A DNA stretch of 64,000 nucleotides from CAWKGC01 sp963849005 (GCA_963849005.1 CAWKGC010000023.1:434001-498000); one strand, 5' to 3'; shown: positions 1 to 9,227, numbered from the stretch's first letter. The notes: a model not told the origin generated them from the sequence alone. Made by a program: numbers and translations.

Positions 1-2
1 AG

Positions 3-683
3 TTCGCGCTGTTCACCTGCGAGTTCAGCGGCGGCATAACCAAGATCGACCTCGTCAACCGCAAGGTGATCGGCACCATCCAGCTGAGCCAGTACTTCGA
101 CCGTCCCAGCATCCTCGCCACGCTGGCGATCCCGGGAAAGAAGCCGCTCAAGATCCCCGATCCGGAGAAACCCGGAGGAGACATCTGCACCACCAGGGGC
201 ATGCCGCAGGATGTCCGCGCCTCGCCCGATGGCAAGACCTTCTATGTCGCCGACATGATGGCCGACGGCGTGCACGTGGTCGACCTCGAGTCTTTCAAGC
301 AGGTCGGCTTCATCCCCACCGGCGTGGGCGCGCACGGGCTCTATCCGAGCCGTGACGGCAAGTCGCTATACGTCGCCAACCGCGGCGGCAACGAGATCCG
401 CGGCAAGCCGCGCGGCAAGGGCAGCGTTTCGGTGATCGATTTCGCCACCCGCAAGGTGACGCAGACGTGGCCCATTCCCGGCGGCGGCAGCCCGGACATG
501 GGCAACGTCAGCGGCGACGGCAAGTACCTCTGGCTCTCGGGACGCTACGACAACGAGGTGTACCGCATCGATACCGCGTCGGGCAGCGTGGACAAGATCA
601 AGGTGGGGCGCGAACCGCATGGCCTCACGGTGTGGCCGCAGCCGGGCCGCTATTCGCTGGGACACACCGGCAACCTGCGCTAG
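3..683 (+). CDS. YVTN-type beta-propeller protein, C-terminal part
   Basis: The reading frame is already open at the window edge, so the N-terminus is missing; about 226 residues remain. They form repeated beta-propeller blades of the 40-residue YVTN/YncE type: SPDGKTFYVADM, then SRDGKSLYVANRGG followed by VSVID, then SGDGKYLWLSG followed by VYRID. Such proteins are usually secreted or periplasmic binding or scaffold proteins, and some sit next to metal-dependent oxidoreductases. No substrate can be inferred because the neighbour on the left is outside the window. The stop TAG at 681-683 is followed by the inverted-repeat block. Confidence 0.75.
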   Translation, partial: FALFTCEFSGGITKIDLVNRKVIGTIQLSQYFDRPSILATLAIPGKKPLKIPDPEKPGGDICTTRGMPQDVRASPDGKTFYVADMMADGVHVVDLESFKQVGFIPTGVGAHGLYPSRDGKSLYVANRGGNEIRGKPRGKGSVSVIDFATRKVTQTWPIPGGGSPDMGNVSGDGKYLWLSGRYDNEVYRIDTASGSVDKIKVGREPHGLTVWPQPGRYSLGHTGNLR

Positions 684-725
684 CGCCGAGTATCCGATCC
701 CCGCCATAACGGCATTCCGGAAGTA

Positions 726-880
726 GCGAGCCCCGGCGAAGCCCTCCCTTTCGACCCGGCGTCATCACGGTTGCTGCGACCGAGTTGCCGCCCTCGTGAA
801 TCGGGCGACTTTTCTGTAGCGACGATTCAATTGGTGAGAGGGACTCGCCTCTCGAAAGGGAGGGCTTCGCCGGGGCTCGC
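726..880. repeat. Inverted repeat pair, 29-bp perfect arms
   Basis: The segment 726-754 is the exact reverse complement of 852-880, with 97 bp between the arms. It lies in a gene-free stretch after the beta-propeller gene. The inner part holds a 12-base element (793-804) whose reverse complement recurs at 999-1010, inside the neighbouring repeat pair, so the two pairs are interlocked. Short open frames across it look like products of the symmetry and not genes. No transposase lies nearby; a non-autonomous element or a REP-type structure is the best guess. Confidence 0.7.
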
Positions 881-926
881 ATGGACATCGCTGCGCGAGG
901 CGCGAAGCGCCGTCTCCTTACGCGCT

Positions 927-1067
927 GGCGGGGGCGGGGCGGTTCCCTTCGAGCGGCGCACCGCCCATTCGGTTTGCCGCGACGCTGCATTCAGCCGGCC
1001 GATTCACGAGGCCGGCAGCTCAACACAAAGCATCATGTTGGCGCCGGGTCGAAGGGAACCGCCCCGC
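927..1067. repeat. Second inverted repeat pair with related arms
   Basis: The 19 bases at 934-952 are the exact reverse complement of 1049-1067, and the match extends imperfectly outward. The arm (run of G/C followed by a CCCTTCGA-like core) resembles the arms of the neighbouring pair at 726-754/852-880. The single-stranded DNA or RNA could fold into large hairpins. From 684 to 1117 I see no convincing gene. Confidence 0.6.
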
Positions 1068-1117
1068 CCTCGCCACCATTTCGCCGGGTCGAGGGAATCC
1101 CCCGCGCACCTTTGCGC

Positions 1118-1483
1118 TCAGATGGTGTTCGTGGGCCGGCTCGATTGCAGGGCCCCGGCAAGCAGCCCTTCGACCTTCTTCTTGAGTTCGCGCCCGGCCT
1201 CGGTGTCGGCCAGCGCGATGCCGATTCCCTGCGGGCGATTGCCGGCGGCGTGCGGGGGGTTGATCCACGAGACATGCCCGGCGATCGGCACCTTGGCCGG
1301 TTCGTCGAGAAGGGAAAGCAGGACGATGATCTCGTCGCCCAGCTTGTGCTCCTTGTTGCTGGGCAGGAACAGCCCGCCGCCCTTGAGCAGCGGGATCCAC
1401 GCGGCATAGAGCGACGACTTGGAGCGGATCACCAGCGAAAAGACGCTGGGGCCGTTGGCAGCGGCGGAGGGCGTTTCGGCCAC
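1118..1483 (-). CDS. pilZ: PilZ domain protein (type IV pilus assembly PilZ)
   Basis: This is a 121-residue single-domain PilZ protein. The order tmk-holB-pilZ is the classical one for the type IV pilus PilZ of beta- and gammaproteobacteria, which acts in pilus biogenesis rather than as an ordinary c-di-GMP receptor. The core GGGLFLPSN and GHVSWINPP strands and the GIGIALAD segment are visible. The strong N-terminal RxxxR c-di-GMP motif of effector PilZ domains is not obvious, in keeping with the PilZ class. The start is GTG at 1483; an AGAGGA ribosome site lies inside the last codons of holB, so the two genes are translationally coupled. Confidence 0.85.
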   Translation of the reverse strand: MAETPSAAANGPSVFSLVIRSKSSLYAAWIPLLKGGGLFLPSNKEHKLGDEIIVLLSLLDEPAKVPIAGHVSWINPPHAAGNRPQGIGIALADTEAGRELKKKVEGLLAGALQSSRPTNTI

Positions 1484-1485
1484 GG

Positions 1486-2500
1486 TCAGGTTCCTCTCAT
1501 CGCCCGATTGTATGCGAGCAGCAGCGATTCGACCAAGAGGCGCGGATTCAGCGGGTGCAACGCCAGCCGCCGTGCTTCGCGCAACTTGTCGTCCAGCGCG
1601 AACAGGCGATCGACGTCGCAGCGCGCGGCGATCTTCTGCAGCACCTCGCCGTGCTCGAGATGGTGGCGAACGCGGCCTGCGCTCCGGGCGAGCGCGAGGT
1701 CGGTCACCCAGGTCTGCATCCAGTAAAGGAACGGCTCGAGTGCCGCCCTGTCGATGTCCGCGGAATAGTTCAGTACCTGGGCGCCGGTCGGCCGGGAGAG
1801 TTCGTCGGTGATCTTGCGCCGGAATGCCTGCGCGTCCGCATCGCCGAGTTCGAGCGCGAGCAGAGGCGCCCCGCCGGCCTGCGCCAGCGTGCTCGTGGCG
1901 TTTTCCACGCCCTGCGCTTCAAGCCATTTCCTGGCCACGGCCGCGTCGGGAACCGGCACGGCGAATTTCAGGCAGCGGCTGCGGATCGTCGGCAGCAGGC
2001 GCGCCGGCTGGTCGCTCACGAGGATGATGAGCGACTTCGGAGGCGGCTCCTCGAGCGTCTTCAGGAGCGCATTGGCGGACGCCGCCATGAGCGCCTCCGC
2101 AGGATGCAGCAGCAGCACGCGAAAGCCGGCGCGGTGCGTGGAGAGCGTCATGAAGTCCATCACCGCGCGGATCTGGTCGACCTTGATCAGCACGCTCTTC
2201 TTTTCGCCCTTCGCTTCCGGCTCGGCGCCCTCCTCCGGCTCCTCCTCCTGCGCGTCGGACGTCCGGGAAGATCTCGCGGTAATCGGGGTGGTTGCCCTGC
2301 TCGAACCAGTTGCACGCAGCGCACTTTCCGCACGCGACGTTGTTTTCGGGAGACTCGCACAGCGCGCTCTGCGCGATCGCGCGGGCGAGCTCGACCTTGC
2401 CGATGCCGGGCCGGCCGTGGAGCATGAGCGCGTGCGGCATCCGGTCGCGCCGGGCCATCAGCTCGGCGAGCAGGCCCGCATGCCAGGGCAAGGCGCTCAC
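1486..2500 (-). CDS. holB: DNA polymerase III delta' subunit (frameshifted in this consensus)
   Basis: This is the clamp-loader delta' subunit, about 338 residues once repaired. The N-terminal part (2500 to about 2255) has a Walker-A-like GRPGIGK at residues 29-35 and zinc cysteines at 48, 57, 60 and 63 (CGKCAAC). The C-terminal part (from about 2255) continues in the next frame with the AAA+ middle region and collar domain. One extra base around 2255-2262 (a C in gene sense after the FPDV codons) breaks the frame. The start overlaps the tmk stop by 4 bp. An essential gene is unlikely to be dead, so I read the break as a consensus error. Confidence 0.85.
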
Positions 2501-3114
2501 GGGAAGGCCTTGTCGAAGGCGGAGGCGAGCCGCGCGCGCACTTCCTCCAGCGATCCCGAGGCGTCGATCACGTGGATGCGCTTCGGGAATGCGCGGGCAC
2601 GGTCGAGGTAATGGTCATGCACGCGGTGAAAGAAGTCGGCCTGCTCGCGTTCGAACTTGTCGGGGTCGCGGCTGGCGGCGCGCTGGCGCTCGTAGGCCGT
2701 CGCAGGGTCGAGGTTGAAGAGAAAGGTCGCGTCGGGCTGCAGGTCACCGTGCACCCATGCTTCGAGTCCCGCGAGCTTGGCCGGGCGCAGGCCGCGCCCG
2801 CCGCACTGGTAGGCGTAGCTCGCGTCGGTGAAACGGTCGGACAGCACCCACGCGCCGCGGGAAAGCGCCGGCCGGATCACGACGGCGAGGTGCTCGGAGC
2901 GCGCCGCGAACATGACCAGCGCCTCGGTCTCGCCGTCCATCGGCTCTTTCAGGACGAGGTCGCGCAATTTCTCGCCCAGCGGCGTGCCTCCCGGCTCGCG
3001 CGTCGTGACGACCTCCACCCCGCGCTCCCCGATGTGCCCGGCGAGCCAGAGGAGGTGCGAGGATTTCCCCGCCCCGTCGATGCCTTCGAAGGTGATGAAT
3101 CGTCCGCGAGTCAT
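2497..3114 (-). CDS. tmk: Thymidylate kinase
   Basis: It phosphorylates dTMP to dTDP with ATP in the cytoplasm, an essential step of dTTP synthesis. The 205 residues match the family length. The P-loop GIDGAGKSS lies at residues 11-19, the TREPGGTPLGE dTMP-binding segment follows, and the DRF motif is in VLSDRFTDASYAYQ. It overlaps mltG by 4 bp (ATGA-type) and holB by 4 bp, showing a tightly packed operon. Confidence 0.95.
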   Translation of the reverse strand: MTRGRFITFEGIDGAGKSSHLLWLAGHIGERGVEVVTTREPGGTPLGEKLRDLVLKEPMDGETEALVMFAARSEHLAVVIRPALSRGAWVLSDRFTDASYAYQCGGRGLRPAKLAGLEAWVHGDLQPDATFLFNLDPATAYERQRAASRDPDKFEREQADFFHRVHDHYLDRARAFPKRIHVIDASGSLEEVRARLASAFDKAFP

Positions 3115-4121
3115 TTTTTCAACTGGTATCTTGCCACGGCGCGGTTGTGTTCATCGAGGGAACGCGAGAACTGGTGCGAGCCGTCGCCCCGCGCGACGAA
3201 GTACAGGAAGTCCGATGGCGCCGGCCGCATCACCGCCATCAGCGCCGCGCTGCCGGGGCTCGCGATCGGCGTGGGAGGAAGCCCTTCGCGCGTGTAGGTA
3301 TTCCACGGCGTATCGGCCGTGAGGTCCTTCTTGCGGATGTTGCCGTTGTACGCCTCGCCCATGCCGTAGATCACGGTCGGGTCGGTCTGCAGCTTCATGC
3401 CGAGGCGCAAGCGGTTCAGGAATACGCCCGCGATCAAGGGCCGCTCTTCCGCCTTGCCGGTCTCTTTCTCGACGATCGACGCGAGGACCAGGGCCTCGTA
3501 AGGCGAATCGAGGGCGACGGCGGGATCCTTTTGCGCCCATGCCTCGGCAAGCCTCTTCTGCATCGCGCCGTACGATCTCTTCAGGATCTCGGCATCGGTC
3601 GTGCCCGGGTCGAACTGGTAGGTGTCGGGAAAGAAAAGGCCTTCGGGCTGCGCTTCCTCGATGCCCAGCGCGGCGCGGATTTCGGAAGGCGGCTTTCCCT
3701 TCAGCGTCATGCGCACCTGCCCGGTGTCCTCGAGCGCCTTGAGCATCTGGCGAAGGGTGAGCCCCTCCGAGAACGTGATCGCGGCCGGCAGCACGTCGCC
3801 GGAATTCAGCTTGTCGAGCAGCTCGAGCGGGCTGAGCGGCTCGCGAAGGCGGTAGGTCCCGGCGCGTATCGCGGTCTTGCCGAGCACCCGCCCGAGGATC
3901 CACAGCGTTTCGCCTTCGTAGGTGAGGCCCGCATCGGAGAGCTGGCGCGAAACCCCCTTCAGAGTGGCGCCGGGCTTGACCACGAAATCGAAAGGCTGCG
4001 TCGGCGGCTCGAGGGGCCTGACGGCGAAGAACGCGAGCAGGGCCGCAGCCGCAAGCGCGACCGCCAGGATGCCGGCCAGCCATGCCCTAGGCAACGACAA
4101 CATCCCGGGCTTCCTGCGCAA
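3111..4121 (-). CDS. mltG: Endolytic murein transglycosylase MltG
   Basis: This inner-membrane lytic transglycosylase cleaves nascent peptidoglycan strands and is thought to act as a chain-length terminator. It has 336 residues, with a membrane segment at about residues 12-32, an SH3-like/LysM-like region and the YceG catalytic domain. The catalytic glutamate is in LASIVEKETG, followed by the conserved VFLNRL and TDPTVIYG segments. The gene start overlaps the end of pabC by 35 bp, so the true start may be the internal Met at 4103 (MLSLPR). The pabC-mltG-tmk order is typical of proteobacteria. Confidence 0.92.
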   Translation of the reverse strand: MRRKPGMLSLPRAWLAGILAVALAAAALLAFFAVRPLEPPTQPFDFVVKPGATLKGVSRQLSDAGLTYEGETLWILGRVLGKTAIRAGTYRLREPLSPLELLDKLNSGDVLPAAITFSEGLTLRQMLKALEDTGQVRMTLKGKPPSEIRAALGIEEAQPEGLFFPDTYQFDPGTTDAEILKRSYGAMQKRLAEAWAQKDPAVALDSPYEALVLASIVEKETGKAEERPLIAGVFLNRLRLGMKLQTDPTVIYGMGEAYNGNIRKKDLTADTPWNTYTREGLPPTPIASPGSAALMAVMRPAPSDFLYFVARGDGSHQFSRSLDEHNRAVARYQLKK

Positions 4122-4920
4122 GGATCGCCTCCCGGATCACGCGCGCCACCGGGCCCGGCTTGAAGGCGCGCCCGTCGATTTCGCGCACCGGCCAGAGCCG
4201 GATCAGGCTGTTGGTGAGGAATACCTCATCGGCCTTCATGATTTCCTCGATGCCGAGGTCCACTTCCTCGCACTCTTCATCGAGGGACGCGGCGAGCTGG
4301 CGCACCCGATCGCGCTGCGCGCCGGCCACGCCGCAGCGGTCCAGCCGCGGGGTCACGAGATGGCCCTTGTGGACGACGAAGACATTGGACATCGTGCCCT
4401 CGATCACGCGTCCCTCGCTGTCGCAAAGCAGGCCTTCGTGGATCGCGCGGTCGCGCCATTCGCTGCGCGCCAGCACGTTCTCGAGGCGGTTCAGGGACTT
4501 CACGCCCGCCAGCCGGGGCTGCACGGCCAGGCGCAGGGTGCACAAGCGCACGCGCACGCCCTCTACCGCCAGCTTCGCTTCGTATTCGGGGGCATCGAAT
4601 GCGGCGACGATGCGCGTCGCGCGCGCTTCGGCGGGAATCCCGTATCCGCGACCGGCGGGGCCGCGCGTCAGGATGATCTTAACCGTCGCCGCATTCGGCG
4701 CGACCGTGGCGATCTCCGCGGCGAGCAGTTCGCTTTCCGGGCAGGCAAGCCCGAGCGCATTGCAGTCCGAGGCAAGGCGCGCATGCTGGTTCACCCAATT
4801 GAGCGGCCGGCCGGCAGCGACTGCGATCGTGCGGAATACGCCGTCGCCGAATTGCAGCCCGCGATCCAGCGCGGGCGCGGAATCGGTTGCCTCGCCGTTG
4901 ACGAGGATGGCAGGCGGCAT
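4087..4920 (-). CDS. pabC: Aminodeoxychorismate lyase
   Basis: This PLP enzyme converts 4-amino-4-deoxychorismate to p-aminobenzoate and pyruvate for folate synthesis. The 277 residues are of fold-type IV (branched-chain aminotransferase class). The N-terminal DRGLQFGDGVFRT motif is clear, the PLP lysine is in AGVKSLNRLENV, and the EGTMSNVFVV segment is conserved. It sits between fabF and mltG as in many proteobacteria. A D-amino-acid or branched-chain aminotransferase is a possible alternative on fold alone, but the neighbours favour pabC. Confidence 0.88.
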   Translation of the reverse strand: MPPAILVNGEATDSAPALDRGLQFGDGVFRTIAVAAGRPLNWVNQHARLASDCNALGLACPESELLAAEIATVAPNAATVKIILTRGPAGRGYGIPAEARATRIVAAFDAPEYEAKLAVEGVRVRLCTLRLAVQPRLAGVKSLNRLENVLARSEWRDRAIHEGLLCDSEGRVIEGTMSNVFVVHKGHLVTPRLDRCGVAGAQRDRVRQLAASLDEECEEVDLGIEEIMKADEVFLTNSLIRLWPVREIDGRAFKPGPVARVIREAILAQEARDVVVA

Positions 4921-4941
4921 CGCGCGACCGCCGCCCGGGAC

Positions 4942-6177
4942 TCAGGCCAGGCGCCGGAACGCGAGCGTCCCGTTGGTTCCGCCGAAGCCGAAGGAGTTGG
5001 AGAGCGCGAAATCGATCTTCATGTCGCGCGCGGTGTTGGCAACGTAGTCGAGGTCGCAGGCCGGGTCCTGGTTGACGATGTTGATGGTCGGGGGCGAAAC
5101 CTGGTGGTGCAGGGCCAGCGTCGTGATGACGGCCTCCACCCCTCCCGCCGCGCCGAGCAGGTGCCCGTGCATCGACTTGGTGGAATTCACCGCGATCTTG
5201 TAGGCGTGGTCGCCAAGCGCGGCCTTGATTGCGGCCGTCTCGTTGGCGTCGCCCAGCAACGTGGAGGTGCCGTGGGCGTTCATGTACTGGACGTCGGCAG
5301 GATTCGCGCCGGCATTGCGCAGCGCGGCGAGCATGGCGCGGCGCGGGCCGTCCATGTTCGGCGCGGTGATGTGGTTGGCGTCCGCGCTCATGCCCATGCC
5401 GGCAAGTTCCGCGTAAATGCGCGCGCCGCGCTTCCTGGCGTATTCGTACTCCTCGAGGATCAGCACGCCGGCGCCCTCGCCGAGGACGAAACCGTCGCGG
5501 TCCTTGTCGAACGGACGGCTCGCCGTCGTCGGGTCGTCGTTGCGCTCGGACAGCGCCTTGAGCGAGCAGAAACCGCCCACGCCCGACAGGTTGATGGTCG
5601 ACTCCGCCCCTCCGGCGATCATGACATCGGCGTCCCCGTACTCGATGACGCGACCGGCATCGCCGATGCAGTGCGAACTCGTGGTGCAGGCGGACACCAT
5701 CGACATGTTCGGCCCCTTGGCGCCGAACTGGATCGAGATCATGCCCGCGACCATGTTGATGATCGAGCCGGGGACGAAGAACGGCGAGATGCGCCGCGGC
5801 CCCTTGGCGACCATCTCGCGGATGTTGTCCTCGATCATCGGCAGCCCGCCGATGCCCGAGCCCATGTTCACGCCGACGCGCTCGGCATTGGCTTCGTCGA
5901 TGGCCAGCCCCGCGTCATCCAGCGCCATCCTGGTGGCGGCCAGCCCGTAATGGATGAAGGTGTCGGAGCGCCGCGTCTCCTTCGGCGGCATCCAGTCCGA
6001 AGCCGTGAACCCCTTCACTTCCGCTGCGATTCGGGTCGGCAGCAAGGAGGCGTCGAAACGCGTGATCGGGCCGACACCGCTGCGGCCGTTGACGATGTTG
6101 TCCCAGGCCTGGGCGATGCCGTTGCCTACCGGGGACACGATGCCAAGTCCGGTCACGACGACGCGACGTTTCGACAT
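4942..6177 (-). CDS. fabF: Beta-ketoacyl-ACP synthase II
   Basis: This elongating condensing enzyme of type II fatty-acid synthesis joins malonyl-ACP to acyl-ACP. It is 411 residues, the normal length. The nucleophile is Cys164 in VSACTTSSH, and the two catalytic histidines lie in NAHGTSTLLGD and KSMHGHLLGAAGG. The C-terminal SFGFGGTNG loop is intact. It follows acpP by about 90 bp on the same strand. Confidence 0.95.
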   Translation of the reverse strand: MSKRRVVVTGLGIVSPVGNGIAQAWDNIVNGRSGVGPITRFDASLLPTRIAAEVKGFTASDWMPPKETRRSDTFIHYGLAATRMALDDAGLAIDEANAERVGVNMGSGIGGLPMIEDNIREMVAKGPRRISPFFVPGSIINMVAGMISIQFGAKGPNMSMVSACTTSSHCIGDAGRVIEYGDADVMIAGGAESTINLSGVGGFCSLKALSERNDDPTTASRPFDKDRDGFVLGEGAGVLILEEYEYARKRGARIYAELAGMGMSADANHITAPNMDGPRRAMLAALRNAGANPADVQYMNAHGTSTLLGDANETAAIKAALGDHAYKIAVNSTKSMHGHLLGAAGGVEAVITTLALHHQVSPPTINIVNQDPACDLDYVANTARDMKIDFALSNSFGFGGTNGTLAFRRLA

Positions 6178-6268
6178 CAGGTCACTCAGGCGGGTTCAGG
6201 CGATTCAAGAGGGGGATGCGGGACGCGGGGCCGAGGCGACGGCCCCGCACCAAGGGCGGCTGCCCCGG

Positions 6269-6508
6269 CTACTTCTTGAGGTGGGCAGTGACGTAGTCGA
6301 TGGCCTGCTGGACGTTGGTGATCTTCTCCGCGGCCTCATCGGGGATTTCGCACTCGAACTCCTCCTCCAGGGCCATCACCAGCTCGACGTTGTCGAGCGA
6401 GTCCGCGCCGAGATCCTCGACGAAGGAGGATTCGTTCTTCACGTCCGCCTCGGCAACGCCAAGCTGCTCTGCGACGATCTTCTTCACGCGGGCTTCAAGG
6501 TCACTCAT
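6269..6508 (-). CDS. acpP: Acyl carrier protein
   Basis: This is a 79-residue acidic helical protein that carries acyl chains on a 4'-phosphopantetheine arm. The arm attaches to Ser37 in GADSLDNVEL; AcpS, encoded at 59565-59942, would load it. I chose the ATG at 6508 over an upstream ATG in frame because it is preceded by a strong GGAGGA site at good spacing and gives the standard ACP N-terminus. Confidence 0.97.
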   Translation of the reverse strand: MSDLEARVKKIVAEQLGVAEADVKNESSFVEDLGADSLDNVELVMALEEEFECEIPDEAAEKITNVQQAIDYVTAHLKK

Positions 6509-6590
6509 TTGGTTCCTCCAGCTGTTCTTTGTGTGGGGTGAGGTGCTGATTGCGAAGCACGGCATTTTACCACGGCGCGCGCCGGCGCCA

Positions 6591-7331
6591 TCAGTCCATG
6601 AACATGCCGCCGTTCACATGCAAGGTGCTGCCGGTGATGTACGAGGCGTTGGGCGAGCACAGGAACAGCACCGCCTGGGCGACATCGTCGATGCGGCCGA
6701 GGCGTCCCAGCGGGACGTTTTCCACCAGCTTCTTCACCTGCTCTTCCGAAAGCGAGCGCGTCATGTCGGTCTCGATGAACCCCGGAGCGACGCAATTGAC
6801 GGTGATGTTGCGGCTGCCCACCTCGCGCGCGAGCGACTTGGAGAAACCGGTCATCCCGGCCTTGGCGGCGGCATAGTTGGCCTGGCCGGCGTTGCCGGTG
6901 TGCCCGACGACCGAGGTGATGTTGACGATGCGCCCGAAGCGCGCCTTCATCATTCCGCGCAGCACCGCGCGCGAAAGCAGGAACGCCGGCTTCAGGTTGG
7001 TGGCCTGGATCTCGTCCCATTCCTGGTCCTTCATGCGGGCGAGCAGGTTGTCGCGCGTGACGCCTGCATTGTTGACAAGGATCGACACCGGGCCGAATTC
7101 CTCGGCGACCTTGTCCGCGAATGCCGCGACCCGGTCGGGCTCGCGCACGTCGAGCACCCTGCCCGCGCCCTTGCCGCCGGCCTGTGCAATCGCCGTCGAG
7201 ATGGCCTCGGCGCCGGCATCGCTGGTGGCAGTGCCGATAACGGTCGCGCCCGCCTTCGCCAGCACGGCGAGGATGCCCTGCCCGATGCCCCTGGAGGCCC
7301 CGGTCACCACAGCGACTTGTCCCGTCAGCAT
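6591..7331 (-). CDS. fabG: 3-oxoacyl-ACP reductase
   Basis: NADPH-dependent short-chain dehydrogenase that reduces 3-ketoacyl-ACP. With the ATG at 7331 it is 246 residues. The cofactor motif TGASRGIG is at residues 10-17, NNAG is present, and the catalytic Ser-Tyr-Lys set ends in YAAAKAGM. The C-terminus is the typical GSTLHVNGGMFMD. The start overlaps the fabD stop by 7 bp. The frame stays open far upstream, but only because it runs antiparallel through G+C-rich fabD codons. Confidence 0.95.
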   Translation of the reverse strand: MLTGQVAVVTGASRGIGQGILAVLAKAGATVIGTATSDAGAEAISTAIAQAGGKGAGRVLDVREPDRVAAFADKVAEEFGPVSILVNNAGVTRDNLLARMKDQEWDEIQATNLKPAFLLSRAVLRGMMKARFGRIVNITSVVGHTGNAGQANYAAAKAGMTGFSKSLAREVGSRNITVNCVAPGFIETDMTRSLSEEQVKKLVENVPLGRLGRIDDVAQAVLFLCSPNASYITGSTLHVNGGMFMD

Positions 7332-8260
7332 GCTTGTCCTTGGATGAGGGCCGCGGCGAGCGCGGCGGAATCGGTGACGGCGCGGCAGTCGAGCGACCCG
7401 GCGATGCGCTTGTTCAGGCCGGTGAGCACCTTGCCCGGCCCGCATTCGACTGCGACCGTGGCCCCTTGGGCCGCAAGGAACTCGACCGTCTCGATCCAGC
7501 GCACCGGCCGGTAGAGCTGCTCGACCAGCGCCTGTTTGATGCGCGCGGGATCGGCGAAACTCTCGACGTCCGCATTCTGCACTACCGGCACGGCCGGCGC
7601 TTTCATCGCGACCGCGGCGAGCCTTTCGCGCAAGCGTTCGGCCGCCGGCTTCATCAGCGCGCAATGCGACGGCGCGCTCATCGGCAACATGACGGCGCGC
7701 TTCGCTCCCCTGGCCTTGGCGAGCGCCATGCCGCGCTCCACCGCGTCGCGATGACCGGCGATGACGATCTGTCCCGGGGAGTTCAGGTTCGCCGGCTCGA
7801 CCACCCGGCCCTGCGCGGCCTCGGCGCAGACCTCCCGGATCGCGGCCTCGTCCAGCCCGAGAACGGCGGCAATCCCGCCGGTTCCCTCCGGAACGGCCTC
7901 CTGCATCGCCTGCGCGCGGAAGCGCACCAGCGGCACGGCGTCTTCGAAGGACAGGGCTTCGGCTGCGACGAGGGCGGTGTATTCGCCCAGGCTGTGCCCG
8001 GCAAAGAAAGCCGGCAAGGCGCCGCCTTTTTCACGCCACGCGCGCCAGCACGCAACGCCGGCGATGAGCATCAATGGCTGGGTGTTCACCGTCAGGGCGA
8101 GCGCTTCGGGCGGGCCCTCGGAGGCCATCGTCCAGTAATCCACGCCGACCAGCGCCGAGGCTTCCCGGAAAGTGCCCTCGATCACGGGCAGGTCGGCAAA
8201 GCCCTGCATCATGCCCACGGATTGCGATCCCTGGCCCGGAAAAACGATGGCGAGCGTCAT
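7325..8260 (-). CDS. fabD: Malonyl-CoA:ACP transacylase
   Basis: It transfers malonyl from CoA to ACP, supplying fatty-acid synthesis. With the ATG at 8260 the protein has 311 residues. The N-terminal FPGQGSQ and the nucleophile Ser90 in GHSLGEYTA are present; the catalytic His is in the SAPSHCALM segment. It lies 7 bp downstream of fabH and overlaps fabG by 7 bp. Confidence 0.95.
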   Translation of the reverse strand: MTLAIVFPGQGSQSVGMMQGFADLPVIEGTFREASALVGVDYWTMASEGPPEALALTVNTQPLMLIAGVACWRAWREKGGALPAFFAGHSLGEYTALVAAEALSFEDAVPLVRFRAQAMQEAVPEGTGGIAAVLGLDEAAIREVCAEAAQGRVVEPANLNSPGQIVIAGHRDAVERGMALAKARGAKRAVMLPMSAPSHCALMKPAAERLRERLAAVAMKAPAVPVVQNADVESFADPARIKQALVEQLYRPVRWIETVEFLAAQGATVAVECGPGKVLTGLNKRIAGSLDCRAVTDSAALAAALIQGQAC

Positions 8261-8267
8261 GGCATGG

Positions 8268-9227
8268 CTACCACTTGAGGAGCACCGAGCCCCAGGTGAA
8301 ACCGCCTCCGACGCCCTGGAGCAGCACGGTGTCGCCCTTCTTGATGCGGCCGTCGCGCGCGCCGACATCGAGCGCCAGCGGAATGGAGGCCGCGGAGGTA
8401 TTGGCATGCCGGTCGACCGTCACGATGGCCTTCTCCGCGGGAAGGCCGATCCGCTTCGCGACATGGCTGATGATCCGCGCGTTGGCCTGGTGCGCCACAT
8501 ACCAGTCGATCTCGGCGACCGTCTTGCCGTTGGCGGCAAGCGCCTCGTGCACGCCGTCCTCGAGGACCCGCACCGCCAGTTTGAAGACCGCCCCGCCATC
8601 CATCTTCAGCGTGGGATCGCCCTGGACCTGGCCGCGGCAAACGTTGCCCGGGACGTTCAGGATGCTTGCGTAGCGGCCGTCCGCGTGCAGGTGCGACGAC
8701 AGGATGCCGGGAGTCTCCGAGGCCTCGAGCACGACCGCGCCCGCACCGTCGCCGAAGAGCACGCAGGTCGAACGGTCGCTCCAGTCGAGGATGCGCGAGA
8801 AGACCTCGGCGCCGACCACCAGCGCGCAGCGATTCGCCCCGGACCGGATGAAGTTGTCGGCGATCGCCAGCGCGTAGACGAAGCCCGAGCAGACGGCCTG
8901 CACGTCGAAGGCAGCGCCCTGCTTCACGCCCAGCCTGGCCTGCAACAGGCAGGCGACCGAGGGAAACACCATGTCCGGCGTGGAAGTGGCGAGCACGATC
9001 AGGTCGACGTCGGCCGCGGTCCGGCCGGCGGCGGCGAGCGCGTTGCGGCTGGCATGCAACGCCAGGTCGCTTGAGAACTCGCCCTCGGCGGCGATGTGCC
9101 GCTCGCGGATTCCCGTGCGCGAGACGATCCACTCGTCGCTCGTATCGACCGCCAGCTCGAGGTCGCGATTGGTGAGCACCTTCGCAGGCAGGTAGCTGCC
9201 GGTGCCGGTGATGCGCGAGAAAGTCAT
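8268..9227 (-). CDS. fabH: Beta-ketoacyl-ACP synthase III
   Basis: It starts fatty-acid synthesis by condensing acetyl-CoA with malonyl-ACP. The 319 residues contain the Cys-His-Asn triad: Cys113 in AVCSGF, His in YVAHQAN and Asn in HANTSAAS. The C-terminal GVGGGFTWGSVLL is typical. ATG 9227 overlaps the plsX stop by 4 bp. In this consensus a frame error in plsX makes the plsX N-terminus run on in frame into fabH, so automatic callers may report a false 679-residue fusion. Confidence 0.95.
   Translation of the reverse strand: MTFSRITGTGSYLPAKVLTNRDLELAVDTSDEWIVSRTGIRERHIAAEGEFSSDLALHASRNALAAAGRTAADVDLIVLATSTPDMVFPSVACLLQARLGVKQGAAFDVQAVCSGFVYALAIADNFIRSGANRCALVVGAEVFSRILDWSDRSTCVLFGDGAGAVVLEASETPGILSSHLHADGRYASILNVPGNVCRGQVQGDPTLKMDGGAVFKLAVRVLEDGVHEALAANGKTVAEIDWYVAHQANARIISHVAKRIGLPAEKAIVTVDRHANTSAASIPLALDVGARDGRIKKGDTVLLQGVGGGFTWGSVLLKW

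Noticed and set aside
684..725. Intrinsic terminator right after the beta-propeller gene
   Set aside because: No hairpin followed by a T tract is visible before the inverted repeats begin.
3922..6279. A 785-codon plus-strand frame opposite pabC and fabF
   Set aside because: Same reason: antisense shadow of conserved genes.
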